Shown one piece after another: positions 28,139-37,032 of a stretch of DNA of 64,000 nt. The stretch lies in contig NZ_SMSG01000001.1 of assembly GCF_004382795.1 (NCBI RefSeq), forward strand, positions 740,541-804,540. The letters are read 5' to 3'. A program made the translations under genes and the position numbers. The notes under the pieces were generated by a model. It did no database searches and had not been told where the DNA came from. It was given only the letters and a program-made list of their open reading frames with translations. How positions within the stretch are numbered: the first letter of the stretch is position 1; every line of letters starts with the position of its first letter. This stretch comes from Cumulibacter soli (lineage in GTDB: Bacteria > Actinomycetota > Actinomycetes > Mycobacteriales > Antricoccaceae).

Positions 28139-28183
28139 ACGCCGTCCTGACGCTTCCGGCGGTTTTCGGACTAGCCTGACTCC

Positions 28184-28465
28184 ATGGCTACCGAGGTACG
28201 TAAGAACGAAGCGATGAGCCGCTACGAAGCCGTGCTGGACGACGGTGTCGTCGCCGGATTTGCCGAGTACGTCGAGGAGGCCCACCGGGTCACCTTCACG
28301 CATACCGAAGTGGGCGAGCAGTACGCCGGACAAGGTATCGCCGCACAGTTGGCCCGCACCGCACTGGACGCGGCCCGAGCGGCCGGCAAGTCGGTCGTAC
28401 CGCGGTGCCCGTACTTCAGGGGATACATCGACAAGCACGACGAGTACTCCGACCTCGTCGCCTGA
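28184..28465 (+). CDS. Small GNAT-like N-acetyltransferase (YjdJ/COG2388 type)
   Basis: 93 residues, much shorter than full GNAT enzymes. It carries the acetyl-CoA loop in VGEQYAGQGIAAQLARTAL (pattern Q/R-x2-G-x-G/A) and the family-typical C-terminus RCPYFRGYIDKHDEYSDLV. Members of this one-domain family are widespread in actinobacteria; their substrates are mostly unknown. It sits one base upstream of the mtnA GTG, so the pair is probably co-transcribed. Confidence 0.9.
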   Translation: MATEVRKNEAMSRYEAVLDDGVVAGFAEYVEEAHRVTFTHTEVGEQYAGQGIAAQLARTALDAARAAGKSVVPRCPYFRGYIDKHDEYSDLVA

Positions 28466-28466
28466 G

Positions 28467-29540
28467 GTGCCCGCGTCGGGGACGGGCGCGCAGCGACTGC
28501 GGCCGATCGATTGGGTCGATGGCCCTGAGGGCTACCTGCGGCTACTGGATCAAACGCGGCTTCCCGGCGAGGAGCACTATCTGCGGATCGACAACGTCGA
28601 TGCGCTCATCGACGCGATCCGGCGCCTGGCGACGCGCGGCGCTCCGGCGCTCGGCGTCGCGGGTGCGTTCGGGGTGGTCCTCGCCGCACAGCGGCTTCCT
28701 GCCGGCGACGTACCCGCCGCGATCGCGAAGATACGCTCGGCTCGCCCCACCGCGGTCAACCTGGCCGTAGGCACCGATCTCGCCGCGCGGGCGCTGGCCG
28801 ACGGCGGTCTCGATGCGGCGCTCAGTGCGGCGAAAAAGTTACGCGATGACGACATCCTCGCGTGCGCGGCAATGGCTCGGCGGGGAGCCGACGAGATCTA
28901 CCGCGCCGTCGCGTCCGACATCCGCGCCGATCACCGACCAACTGGCACTGGCCCGCGGCCGGTCAAGTTGATGACGATCTGCAACACCGGCGCGTTGGCA
29001 GCCGTCGAGCGCGGCACCGCGTTGGGCGTGCTCTCGGAGGTGTTGCGCGACGGGCGGCTCGCTCACGCGTATGCCTGTGAGACTCGTCCGCTGCTGCAAG
29101 GCGCCCGCCTGACCGCGTGGGAGTTACAGCGGATGGGGGCGCCGTACGACCTGATCGTCGATTCTGCCGCCGCGTCGACGATGCGGCGCGGCTATGTTGA
29201 CGCCGTACTCGCCGGCGCCGATCGGATCGCCGCAAACGGCGACACGGCGAACAAGATCGGCACCTTCGCGCTCGCGTTGGCCGCGCGGTACGCCGGGATC
29301 CCGTTCTACATCGTCGCGCCCGAAACGACCGTCGACCTGCACACGGCCAGCGGCGACGATATCGACATCGAAGACCGCGGGTCCTACGAGATCGTCTCGC
29401 TGGCGGGTGTCGCGATAGCGCCCGAGGGGACGACGGCGTTGAATCCCGCGTTCGACGTCACGCCGGCGGATCTCATCACCGCGATCATCACCGAGCGCCG
29501 CACGATCCGCACGGGCATCGGCCAGCGACCCGACGCGTGA
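28467..29540 (+). CDS. mtnA: S-methyl-5-thioribose-1-phosphate isomerase
   Basis: Isomerises methylthioribose 1-phosphate to methylthioribulose 1-phosphate in methionine salvage. 357 residues, usual length. The catalytic cysteine lies in CNTGALA (Cys172) and the catalytic aspartate in AGADRIAANGDTANKIG (Asp252). ETRPLLQGARLTAWEL and IVAPETTVDL are also diagnostic and separate it from eIF2B subunits. The start GTG at 28467 follows CTGAG directly after the acetyltransferase stop; the frame extends upstream through that gene and is rejected. No other salvage gene (mtnK, mtnB, mtnD) is in the window, so the isomerase may serve a partial pathway. Confidence 0.93.
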   Translation: MPASGTGAQRLRPIDWVDGPEGYLRLLDQTRLPGEEHYLRIDNVDALIDAIRRLATRGAPALGVAGAFGVVLAAQRLPAGDVPAAIAKIRSARPTAVNLAVGTDLAARALADGGLDAALSAAKKLRDDDILACAAMARRGADEIYRAVASDIRADHRPTGTGPRPVKLMTICNTGALAAVERGTALGVLSEVLRDGRLAHAYACETRPLLQGARLTAWELQRMGAPYDLIVDSAAASTMRRGYVDAVLAGADRIAANGDTANKIGTFALALAARYAGIPFYIVAPETTVDLHTASGDDIDIEDRGSYEIVSLAGVAIAPEGTTALNPAFDVTPADLITAIITERRTIRTGIGQRPDA

Positions 29541-29645
29541 GAATGTTCCGGGCACGACCACACGGCCAGCAATGCCGTCGCGTCACACTCGATCCAGTTG
29601 GTTCGTCATGTGAAGTGAAAGCCATTCAAGGTGAACGGGAGCAGC

Positions 29646-30494
29646 ATGATGACCGAAATCGATGCGTTCGAAAGTGAACGCCCCCGGCTAGTCGCCCTGG
29701 CCACGCGCGTGCTCGGCGACGCAACCGAAGCGCAGGACGTCGTACAGCAGGCATGGATCCGGATGCACGGTACGGATGCAGAGATCGCAAACCTCGGCGG
29801 TTGGCTGACCACGGTCACGACACGCCTATGCCTGGACCGGCTACGTTCTCGTACCCCGATCCCGACCGATGACGTGCCCGAGGAACTTGAGGTCGAAGCG
29901 CCCTCGCTAGATCCCGCTGAGCAGGTCGCGCTGGCCGACACCGTCGGCGTCGCTTTGCAGGTCGTGCTGGATCGGCTCACCCCGTCCGAACGGGTTGCGT
30001 TCGTCCTGCACGACAGCTTCGGATTCGACTTCAGCACGATCGCTGCCGTGCTGAACACCTCCGGGCCGGCCGCACGCAAACTCGCCTCCCGGGCCCGCGC
30101 CAAGATCGCGCAGCCGGCCGCCGAGGACGCGCTCGCCGACTGGGAAGTCGTGGACGCGTTCATGGCTGCCGCCCGCGAGGGAGAGTTCCAGCGACTGCTG
30201 AGCCTGTTGGCGCCCGACGCTACGGTGCGCGCCGACGACGCCGCAGTACTCGCCGGGACGCCGCAGCACATCACCGGTCGCGACGAGATCGCGGCGTTCT
30301 TCAACGGATCCGCGCATGCAGCCCTCCCGGTATACGTCGGTCAGCGGCCCGGTTCGGCGTGGTTCCACCGCGGCGAAGCGAAGGTCGCCTTCGACTTCGT
30401 CGTCTCGGGCGGCGTCGTCTCCTCGATCACGTTCCGCGCTGCGCCCCAGACGCTCGCCGAGGTCGCCCGCCGCGACGGCGCCGTACGCCGCTAA
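29646..30494 (+). CDS. RNA polymerase sigma factor, ECF SigJ-like with C-terminal SnoaL/NTF2-type domain
   Basis: About 282 residues. Region 2 is FESERPRLVALATRVLGD and DVVQQAWIRMH, with GGWLTTVTTRLCLDRLRSR; region 4 is LDRLTPSERVAFVLHDSFGF through ARKLASRARAKI. After residue ~170 follows an NTF2/SnoaL-like domain (FMAAAREGEFQRLLSLLAPDA onward), as in the ECF41/SigJ type that carries its own regulatory domain instead of a separate anti-sigma factor. The DGGG-type motif I recall for ECF41 is not visible (RADDAAVLAGTPQHITG stands there). Two adjacent ATGs (29646, 29649) follow GGGAG; either may be used. No typical COE-type oxidoreductase partner is adjacent; a DUF1059 protein follows. Confidence 0.88.
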   Translation: MMTEIDAFESERPRLVALATRVLGDATEAQDVVQQAWIRMHGTDAEIANLGGWLTTVTTRLCLDRLRSRTPIPTDDVPEELEVEAPSLDPAEQVALADTVGVALQVVLDRLTPSERVAFVLHDSFGFDFSTIAAVLNTSGPAARKLASRARAKIAQPAAEDALADWEVVDAFMAAAREGEFQRLLSLLAPDATVRADDAAVLAGTPQHITGRDEIAAFFNGSAHAALPVYVGQRPGSAWFHRGEAKVAFDFVVSGGVVSSITFRAAPQTLAEVARRDGAVRR

Positions 30495-30599
30495 TCGAGC
30501 AAGTGCCACGCCGTTCACCCGAGCGGGCTTAGCCTCTTCGTCAAGCAGTCGATGCCTAGCGCCGTACGCCACCCCCACCCACACACGGTTGGTCACACT

Positions 30600-30626
30600 T
30601 TGACAGTGGCCACCGTCAGATAAGTA
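30600..30626 (+). promoter_or_regulatory. Possible sigma-70-type promoter for the DUF1059 gene
   Basis: A consensus -35 hexamer TTGACA lies at 30600-30605. A poor -10 candidate (TAAGTA, 30621-30626) follows after a short 15-base spacer. The position, 20-50 bases before the start codon, is reasonable, but the -10 match is weak. Confidence 0.3.
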
Positions 30627-30647
30627 AGACACCAACCTGGAGGAATC

Positions 30648-30884
30648 ATGAAGACCATGACCTGCCGTCAGCTCGGCGGCCCCTGCGATCTAGCGCACCA
30701 CGGCGAGAGCGCCGACGATGTCATCAACGCGCAGGACAAGCACCTGAAAGAGGCCGAGAAGGCCGGCGATGCCGCCCACCAACCTGCGCGCGATGACATG
30801 AAGAGCCGGTGGCGCCATCCGAAGAAGTCGCTCGGCTGGTACCGCGAGATGAAGCAGACCTTCGCCGACCTCCCCGCTGACTAG
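30648..30884 (+). CDS. Small DUF1059-like protein
   Basis: 78 residues. The N-terminal half MTCRQLGGPCDLAHHGES followed by VINAQDKHLKEAEK matches the pattern of DUF1059 proteins (two cysteines, then a helix with a histidine). The C-terminal half is basic and has WRHPKKSLGWYREMKQ. The ATG at 30648 follows TGGAGGAATC at good spacing. Function unknown; metal binding through the Cys and His residues is only a guess. It stands between the sigma factor and a convergent penicillin-binding protein gene. Confidence 0.82.
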   Translation: MKTMTCRQLGGPCDLAHHGESADDVINAQDKHLKEAEKAGDAAHQPARDDMKSRWRHPKKSLGWYREMKQTFADLPAD

Positions 30885-30910
30885 CGATCGGCTGACAGCG
30901 TTCGCCGTGC

Positions 30911-32749
30911 CTAGTTTGGGATCTGGTCGGCGATCGGCCGGATGAAGTCTCCGGCGAGTGTGACTGCGGGTCCCGAGGACTCGGCACCCACGATCAGTAC
31001 GGCGAACGCCATGTCCTTGTAATAGCCGACGAACCATCCGTGCGCGTTGTCGGAATCACCGAACTCTGCAGTGCCGGTCTTTCCCGCGATGCCCGTGATA
31101 TCGGCGACTTCGGTCGCGGTGCCGGAATCGACCGCCTCGGTCATCATCGCTTGTAGCGCTGAGATCGTGTCGGCGGACGGCGCCGCCGGCTCCTGGTCAG
31201 CGGTTGTGTCCTCTCCCGGCATCAGGATCGGCAGCGGGGTCGACCCGTTCTGCACGGTCGCGGCCGCGAGCGCCATACCGAATGGCGTGGCGACGACCTT
31301 GCCCTGGCCGATCGAGTTCTCAACCTGCTCGGCATCGCTATCGGAGGTCGGCACTGACCCGGTGATCGTCGTCATCCCTGGCGCGACGTAGTCGACGCCT
31401 AGTCCGAACTGTAGGGCGGTCTCGTGGAGCGAATCCGCCGGTAGGTCGGCCGTCAGCGCAGCGATGGTGGTGTTGCAGGACTGCGCGAATGCGGTGTGCA
31501 GCGGTACCTCACCCAGGTCGAACTCGTCGTCGTTGGGGATGGTCCTGCCGTTGATGGTGGCCTCGCCGGGACACGGCAAGACGGTGTCCGGCGTGGCCGC
31601 GTCCGCGTCCAGCGCAGCTGCGGTGCTGATGATTTTGAACGAGGACCCCGGTGGGTACTGCCCAGTGAGTGCTATAGGGCCCTCGGCGTCCGCCGCTTGG
31701 TTCTGCGCCACGGCCAGGATGCCACCGGTGGACGGCTGGATGGCGACGACGGCTACTTGCTCATCGAGGGCGTCGACAGCCTGCTGGGCGGAGGCTTGGA
31801 TGCCGCTATCGAACGTCGTGCTGATCGTGTCGATCGGCGCCGCCTTACGCTCGAGCAAGGTTTTCACGACGTCATGCTGCTGGTCCTGAATCTGCAACTG
31901 CCACCCGGTGGAAGCCTTCGCCGCCTCGTCCCACACCTCGTTCAGACCGGCCAGCACCGGCGACTTAAGGCTCTTCGAGGTCGTCAGCAGTCGCTTCTGC
32001 TGGTTGTGCACGACGCCGGGGGAATCCGGGATGTCGACCTTCTCGGCATCTTCGGAACGCAACGCGACGACGGTGAAGACATCGTCCGCAGCGTCGATTT
32101 CCTTCGTCAACGATTCGGCGGTGATCGAGCCGACGACGTCCTTCAGCGCGCTCGCCAGCGATGTGGCGACCTCATCGGCGTCGGTCACCTCCGCTGGGTC
32201 GATATTGATGACCGTGACGAGTTGCTCGCTGAGCACTGGCTGGCCATTGCGGTCGAGCACGGTCGGCGTGTTGCCGTCGTTCTGCACGATCTCCACGTGC
32301 TGGTTGGCGGCGAGGTCCGGATGGATCAGCCCCGTCGACCATTGCACCTTCCAGTCGTTCTCGTCGTCGGTGACCAGCAGTGTGTCGATCGTGAAGGTCA
32401 GCGGTTCACCGAGCACCTCCCAGGAGACGTCGTACGTTCCGTGGGCCTCTGCGGAGGACGCCGTGACGTCGCCGGCGTTATACGTGATCGTCGGGTCCTG
32501 CAGCACTTTGACGACCGAGTTAATTGCGGCCGTGGCGTCGTCGGGCGATGTCGTGAGCGAGCCGGCCTTCTCGAAGTCGCCGTCGTTGATCGCGGAAGCG
32601 AACTGCTCGGCGACCTCCTGCGCGCCATCTCTCTTCTCCGGACCGTCGGTGCACGCCGAAAGCACCAGCAGGATCGCCGCGAGAAGTGCGGTGAGCAACC
32701 GGCGGCGGCGTCCACTCGATTCGACGGGTCTGCGCAGGGATCGACTCAT
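30911..32749 (-). CDS. Penicillin-binding lipoprotein (class B PBP with MecA-like NTF2 domain)
   Basis: 612-residue peptidoglycan D,D-transpeptidase. An N-terminal basic stretch and hydrophobic helix end in the lipobox LVLSAC (Cys about residue 33), so it is likely a lipoprotein on the outer face of the membrane. Then come an NTF2-like MecA_N-type domain (about 40-160), a dimerisation region, and the transpeptidase domain with PGSSFK (active Ser), SCN and GKTGTAEF. This matches the M. tuberculosis PbpLipo/Rv2864c type. The ATG at 32749 is chosen; its AAGGA site is only one base away, and an in-frame TTG exists at 32809. No divisome genes are adjacent. Confidence 0.92.
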   Translation of the reverse strand: MSRSLRRPVESSGRRRRLLTALLAAILLVLSACTDGPEKRDGAQEVAEQFASAINDGDFEKAGSLTTSPDDATAAINSVVKVLQDPTITYNAGDVTASSAEAHGTYDVSWEVLGEPLTFTIDTLLVTDDENDWKVQWSTGLIHPDLAANQHVEIVQNDGNTPTVLDRNGQPVLSEQLVTVINIDPAEVTDADEVATSLASALKDVVGSITAESLTKEIDAADDVFTVVALRSEDAEKVDIPDSPGVVHNQQKRLLTTSKSLKSPVLAGLNEVWDEAAKASTGWQLQIQDQQHDVVKTLLERKAAPIDTISTTFDSGIQASAQQAVDALDEQVAVVAIQPSTGGILAVAQNQAADAEGPIALTGQYPPGSSFKIISTAAALDADAATPDTVLPCPGEATINGRTIPNDDEFDLGEVPLHTAFAQSCNTTIAALTADLPADSLHETALQFGLGVDYVAPGMTTITGSVPTSDSDAEQVENSIGQGKVVATPFGMALAAATVQNGSTPLPILMPGEDTTADQEPAAPSADTISALQAMMTEAVDSGTATEVADITGIAGKTGTAEFGDSDNAHGWFVGYYKDMAFAVLIVGAESSGPAVTLAGDFIRPIADQIPN

Positions 32750-32849
32750 GTCCTTGATGCTATTGGTCGTATTGCGCGCGAACGCGCGACGGTGGAACGT
32801 GGTGTGCAACCGTTACCGCGAGAACGGCAACATCCATCGAGGGGGCCCT

Positions 32850-33203
32850 GTGCGCGCCGTACGAATCACACCGAACCTGCCGGTTGCTGACATCGGCGAA
32901 GCTAACGGCTTTTACCAGGAGTTTCTTGGGTTGCAGACCGAGGAGTTCAACTTGGGCTGGGTCGCGCGCTACACCTCGCCCGAGTCCGGCGCGAATGTTC
33001 AGTTGGTCACCGCCGATGCGACGGCTGCCGCCGACTCGGTGATGTCTGTGCACGCCGATGACGTCGATGCGGCGTACGCCGAGGCGCAGCGTCGCGGGTA
33101 CGTGATCGTGCATCCGTTGACGACGGAGACCTGGGGAGTACGCCGATTCCTGGTCCGCGCTCCGGACGGCAACGTCATCAATATCGTGCAGCACCGCGAC
33201 TGA
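32850..33203 (+). CDS. Glyoxalase/bleomycin-resistance/dioxygenase (VOC) superfamily protein
   Basis: 117 residues, one VOC module pair. It begins VRAVRITPNLPVADIGEAN with FYQEFLGL and ends FLVRAPDGNVINIVQH, the conserved last strand where the metal-ligand Glu of enzymes is replaced here by Asn. This makes a ligand-binding or resistance role as likely as catalysis. The GTG at 32850 follows GAGGGGG; the frame is open far upstream only because it is antisense to the penicillin-binding lipoprotein. It is divergent from that gene and convergent with dnaB. Confidence 0.85.
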   Translation: MRAVRITPNLPVADIGEANGFYQEFLGLQTEEFNLGWVARYTSPESGANVQLVTADATAAADSVMSVHADDVDAAYAEAQRRGYVIVHPLTTETWGVRRFLVRAPDGNVINIVQHRD

Positions 33204-33250
33204 CGCATTCTCCCGCGCCAGCGCGGCCCGCGCCCACCTACCGCATCGCG

Positions 33251-34669
33251 TCAGTCGATCCCGCCTGCGTTGGCGAACCGGCTGTACTTGCCCTGGAAAA
33301 TCGTCAGTGCGTCACCGGTCGGCCCGTTGCGGTGCTTGGCGACGATCAGGTCTGCCTCACCGATCCGGTCCGTGTCGTTGTCGTACACCTCAGGTCGGTT
33401 GATCAGGATCGCGACGTCACAGTCCTGCTCGATAGCGCCGGACTCGCGCAAGTCAGAGAGCATCGGTTTCTTGTCGGTACGCGTCTCCGGTCCACGGTTC
33501 AACTGAGAGATCGCGATGACCGGTACCTCTAATTCTTTGGCCAGGAGTTTCAGCGCGCGGGAGAACTCCGAGACTTCCTGTTGCCGGGATTCAACGCGCT
33601 TCCCGGAGGTCATCAACTGGAGGTAGTCGACGACGACGAGGCTCAGATCGTGCCGTTGTTTGAGCCGGCGGGCCTTCGCGCGGATCTCCATCATCGACAG
33701 GTTCGGCGAGTCATCGATGAACAACGGCTTATCGGCGATCTCCGCGCTGGTGCGGACTAGTTTGCTCCACTCGGCGTCCGTCAGGTCCCCGGACCGGACG
33801 CGGCCGAGCGCGATCGACGCCTCCGCGGAGAACATGCGCATCGCGATCTCGGACTTGCTCATTTCGAGCGAGAAGATCACCGATGCCTTGCCGTGGCGCA
33901 ACGAGCAGGAGCGCGCGAAGTCCAGGGCGAGCGTCGACTTGCCCATACCTGGGCGGGCCGCCACCACGATCATTTGCCCGGGGAACAACCCATTGATGAT
34001 CTCGTCCAGTTGCTGGAAACCAGTGGGAACCCCGGCCTGTTCACCGTGCGCGCCGATCATCTCGATCTCGCTGATCACCGGTTCAACGAGATCGCCGAGC
34101 ACGACGTAGTCCTCGCTCGTACGTCGTTCCGTGACGTCGTAGATAGCCGCCTGGGCGCGGTCCACGACATCGTCGACATCTCCGATGTCATCGCCGGTGC
34201 CACTCGCGGCCCCGTACCCCATCTGCACGATGCGGGTGCCGGCGTCCACCAGCCGCCTCAGGACCGCCTTTTCTGCGACGATGTTCGCGTAGTAGGCGGC
34301 GTTCGCCGCGGTGGGCACGAGGTTGATCAGCGTATGCAGGTACGCCGCGCCACCGATCCGCATGAGGTGCCCGCGTTTGGTCAATTCGTCGCCGACGGTG
34401 AGGATGTCGGCGGGCTCACCGCGGCCGTAGAGATCGAGGATCGCTTCGTGCACCAACTGGTGCGCCGGTCGGTAGTAGTCGTCGGTCCGCAGGGTCTCGA
34501 CGACGTCCGCGATCGCGTCTTTCGAGAGCATCATGCCGCCGAGCACGGACTGTTCGGCGGCCACGTCCTGCGGAGGCTGGCGATCAATCTCGCTGCGAGT
34601 CGGCTCGTCGTACTCCGGGGGACTCTCGATCACCGACTGCTCCGTTTCTGCTGATACCGCTACCGCCAC
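33251..34669 (-). CDS. dnaB: Replicative DNA helicase DnaB
   Basis: Hexameric helicase that unwinds DNA at the replication fork. About 472 residues without intein. The N-terminal primase-interacting domain begins QPPQDVAAEQSVLGGMM; the RecA-like domain has Walker A ARPGMGKSTLA, FSLEMS, VVVDYLQLM, SQLNRGPE and LRESGAIEQDCD. The start is uncertain: GTG 34669 gives an N-terminus like other actinobacterial DnaB, whereas ATG 34705 or 34750 would add residues; no strong ribosome site decides it. In many actinobacteria dnaB follows rplI; here about 8 kb of glycan genes lie between. Its upstream gap carries DnaA-box-like sites. Confidence 0.95.
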   Translation of the reverse strand: MAVAVSAETEQSVIESPPEYDEPTRSEIDRQPPQDVAAEQSVLGGMMLSKDAIADVVETLRTDDYYRPAHQLVHEAILDLYGRGEPADILTVGDELTKRGHLMRIGGAAYLHTLINLVPTAANAAYYANIVAEKAVLRRLVDAGTRIVQMGYGAASGTGDDIGDVDDVVDRAQAAIYDVTERRTSEDYVVLGDLVEPVISEIEMIGAHGEQAGVPTGFQQLDEIINGLFPGQMIVVAARPGMGKSTLALDFARSCSLRHGKASVIFSLEMSKSEIAMRMFSAEASIALGRVRSGDLTDAEWSKLVRTSAEIADKPLFIDDSPNLSMMEIRAKARRLKQRHDLSLVVVDYLQLMTSGKRVESRQQEVSEFSRALKLLAKELEVPVIAISQLNRGPETRTDKKPMLSDLRESGAIEQDCDVAILINRPEVYDNDTDRIGEADLIVAKHRNGPTGDALTIFQGKYSRFANAGGID

Positions 34670-34816
34670 GCACGCACTCTGCGCGGTCTCTCTCACAGGG
34701 TGCATCCATGCTTCATGACGCCTCCGACAGTTTCCGTCGGACGGCCTCATCGCACTGGAAGAAAGCCACTGTATGACCAGAGTTTTGGGTCAGACAACCC
34801 TCGATGTGAACAGACC

Positions 34817-35060
34817 TGTGGATAGCGTGTGGACGAGAGGCGCAGACGTGTGGACGACGCGCGCAGAGCCTGTGCGATCAACTGTGCATAACCGCACGAA
34901 TCTCGAGAGAATCATCCTATGACCTGCAAGTTTTCGATTCACATCTTGTGGAAAGAAGAATATTTCCGAGACTTCTCGTACGCCCGGCGGGCACTACACG
35001 ACAACCTCGAACGCGCGCAAGGGGTTCGACATTGCGACTTCTATCCCCAGGTTATCCACA
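34817..35060. promoter_or_regulatory. Cluster of DnaA-box-like 9-mers with AT-rich core, upstream of dnaB
   Basis: In the gap between dnaB and the DUF2142 gene, perfect TTATNCACA-type boxes lie at 34883-34891 (TGTGCATAA, minus orientation) and 35052-35060 (TTATCCACA). Near matches are TGTGGATAG at 34817-34825 (8/9), TGTGGACGA at 34828-34836 and again at 34849-34857 (7/9), TGTGGAAAG at 34947-34955 (7/9) and CTATCCCCA at 35041-35049 (7/9). The stretch 34921-34980 is 60% A+T, high for this region. This could be a DnaA-controlled dnaB promoter, a DnaA-titration site, or an origin-like element. No convincing gene lies in 34751-35077. Confidence 0.55.
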
Positions 35061-35077
35061 GGGGCGCCCGCGTGTGC

Positions 35078-36814
35078 CTACGGCGTCCGCGTGTCGCCTT
35101 CGGACGTAACCGCGGCGTCGTCCAGGACGACGGTGCCTGAATCCGGATAGGTCATATCGTCGGCACCGGCGCATGCATCTGCCGCGTCGACACTTGCCGG
35201 CTCGGTAGGTGTCCTCGCCGTTGCGCTATCGCCATCGCCATCGCCGACTCCAGGACCCAACTCATCGCTAGGGCGCGAAACGACCTCGGCGGCCGCCAGT
35301 GCGTTGTTCGCGGCCCGAACTTGGACGACGGTCAACGCGAACGCCAGCACGCCGAACCCAGCGGCCGCCAACCCGATGAACCCGAAGCCCCAGGCGCCAA
35401 TTGGCGATCGCACAAGCACGTCGGAGAATCCGTCGTAGATGTAACGCCATTCGATGTAGACGCCCAAGATCGCGACCAGCGCAAAGCCGGTGAGCAATAG
35501 ATAACAGGCTCGGGTGCGTTCAGCCACCGGCACGAGATTCCGCCAGGCGATCGCGCTCAGTGCGATCAACGCGATGATCACCACAAAGAAGTACCGCCCC
35601 TGCAGTCCGGCAGGAAGGTGCGTCCGTGCGTAGCCCGACCACGTCCGCGACAGCAGCGCCACGAGAAGTACCAACACGGTCACGGTGAGCACGAGAGCTG
35701 GGACGCGCGCGTTGGAGCGCCGATACGCGTACCCCGCGATCACCGCGAAGCACACCACCGTCAGCAGGCTCGTCACGGCTTCCGGCATGGGGTGCGCGAG
35801 CCAGCCGAAGTTTCCCCAGAAACTACGGCTGAGTCCGGACCACACATACTCGGAGAACTCGAGCACGCTCGGCCCAGTCCCCTCAGACCACGGCAGTGTG
35901 TCGTACAACGTGCTGTTGGGCTGAATCACGCCTGACACGATCAGGTTTCGCAGCCACCACGCACCGCCGATGCCGCCGATTGCCATCGCCGCGACGGTGC
36001 GCCACAATCTTTGTCGGAGGCTGAGCACTCGCGGCCAGAAGAGCACAACTACCGCTACAAACGCGACAAGAGGTAGCGCCGTTCCTTTGCTCGTCAGCAC
36101 GAACGCGAGCGCTAATCCGATTCCGCCCGTCGTGATCCACGACGTATCCCCGGTCATGATTCGGATGCCTAGCCAAATCACCAGGGCGCTGAATCCTATG
36201 GCCATGGAGTCGTTCGATACCGACCCCATAATGTGCGCGAGCTGCGGCACCGCCAATAGGCTCGCCGCAGCAACCAACCCGGCGCGCGGCGATCGGGTCA
36301 AGCGGCGGACGCTGTCCCACGCTGCTAACGGCAGCGGAAGCACGAAGATCAATCCGGCCAGCCTCGCAGCGAGTACCGCCTCATCGACCCGCATGTCGTC
36401 ATAGTCGATCGCGGTCAGCACGGCTGCGATATACGCGTAGTACACCGGAGGGTGTTGCGTCATCTGATCTATCCCGCTGTACCCCGGATGCAGCTCGCGC
36501 AGCTCGCTGACCGTCGACCGCTCGGTCGCTGGCATGCCGGCTTGTTCGGACGCGATGAGTATCCAGTCCGCGACTTGCGCCTCACCAGGCTCCGGCCAGG
36601 CACCACCGTCGATGAGCCGGACCGCGCTATTGAAGTGATTATTCTCGTCCGGTGCATCAAACATCGGCGCTAGCGCGGCCCAGAACGCCACCAGGGACAC
36701 GAACGTGGCCGTAATCGCAGCCAGGGCCAACTTTTCTCCGCGCCTCGCACGGGGCAACGACACCTCAACCTCATCGGCGCAATCTCCGGAGTTCGGCGTC
36801 GCAGTCAATGCCAT
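35078..36814 (-). CDS. DUF2142 multi-pass membrane protein (GT-C-like)
   Basis: About 578 residues with roughly 12 helices. The large loop after helix 1 has APMFDAPDENNHFNSAVRL, typical of DUF2142 proteins, which resemble lipid-linked-sugar-dependent (GT-C) glycosyltransferases; the acidic D-E pair near residue 50 is where GT-C enzymes place catalytic acids. The C-terminal ~80 residues are hydrophilic and acidic. ATG 36814 is preferred over the in-frame GTG 36823; neither has a good ribosome site. It is divergent from the ugd-led genes, suggesting a shared envelope-glycan locus. A transferase role is inferred, not shown. Confidence 0.82.
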   Translation of the reverse strand: MALTATPNSGDCADEVEVSLPRARRGEKLALAAITATFVSLVAFWAALAPMFDAPDENNHFNSAVRLIDGGAWPEPGEAQVADWILIASEQAGMPATERSTVSELRELHPGYSGIDQMTQHPPVYYAYIAAVLTAIDYDDMRVDEAVLAARLAGLIFVLPLPLAAWDSVRRLTRSPRAGLVAAASLLAVPQLAHIMGSVSNDSMAIGFSALVIWLGIRIMTGDTSWITTGGIGLALAFVLTSKGTALPLVAFVAVVVLFWPRVLSLRQRLWRTVAAMAIGGIGGAWWLRNLIVSGVIQPNSTLYDTLPWSEGTGPSVLEFSEYVWSGLSRSFWGNFGWLAHPMPEAVTSLLTVVCFAVIAGYAYRRSNARVPALVLTVTVLVLLVALLSRTWSGYARTHLPAGLQGRYFFVVIIALIALSAIAWRNLVPVAERTRACYLLLTGFALVAILGVYIEWRYIYDGFSDVLVRSPIGAWGFGFIGLAAAGFGVLAFALTVVQVRAANNALAAAEVVSRPSDELGPGVGDGDGDSATARTPTEPASVDAADACAGADDMTYPDSGTVVLDDAAVTSEGDTRTP

Positions 36815-37032
36815 AGGGAGCACGCACAGCTTTCAGATCGGCAGGAGGGTCCCGGCGATGTTATCGGAAGGGCAGCGGGCGCTCAGCGCTCCGCACCGCG
36901 GGACACACCCCTCAAGGGTTATCGCCACGTCGAGCGCTAGGCCGTCGACCGTGTTGCAGAGTTAAGTCGTATGCCGTCGCGTACCATGTCGTGGCCGGGA
37001 CCAACAGTCCCGTTTGAGTTCAAGGAGTCATC

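Noticed and set aside
31496..32890. 464-codon plus-strand open frame opposite the penicillin-binding lipoprotein
   Set aside because: Arg/Gly/Asp-rich shadow of a well-supported minus-strand gene with intact catalytic motifs.
34919..35140. 73-codon plus-strand frame in the dnaB upstream gap
   Set aside because: No ribosome site, unusual composition, overlaps the DUF2142 gene end and the DnaA-box cluster; more likely non-coding.
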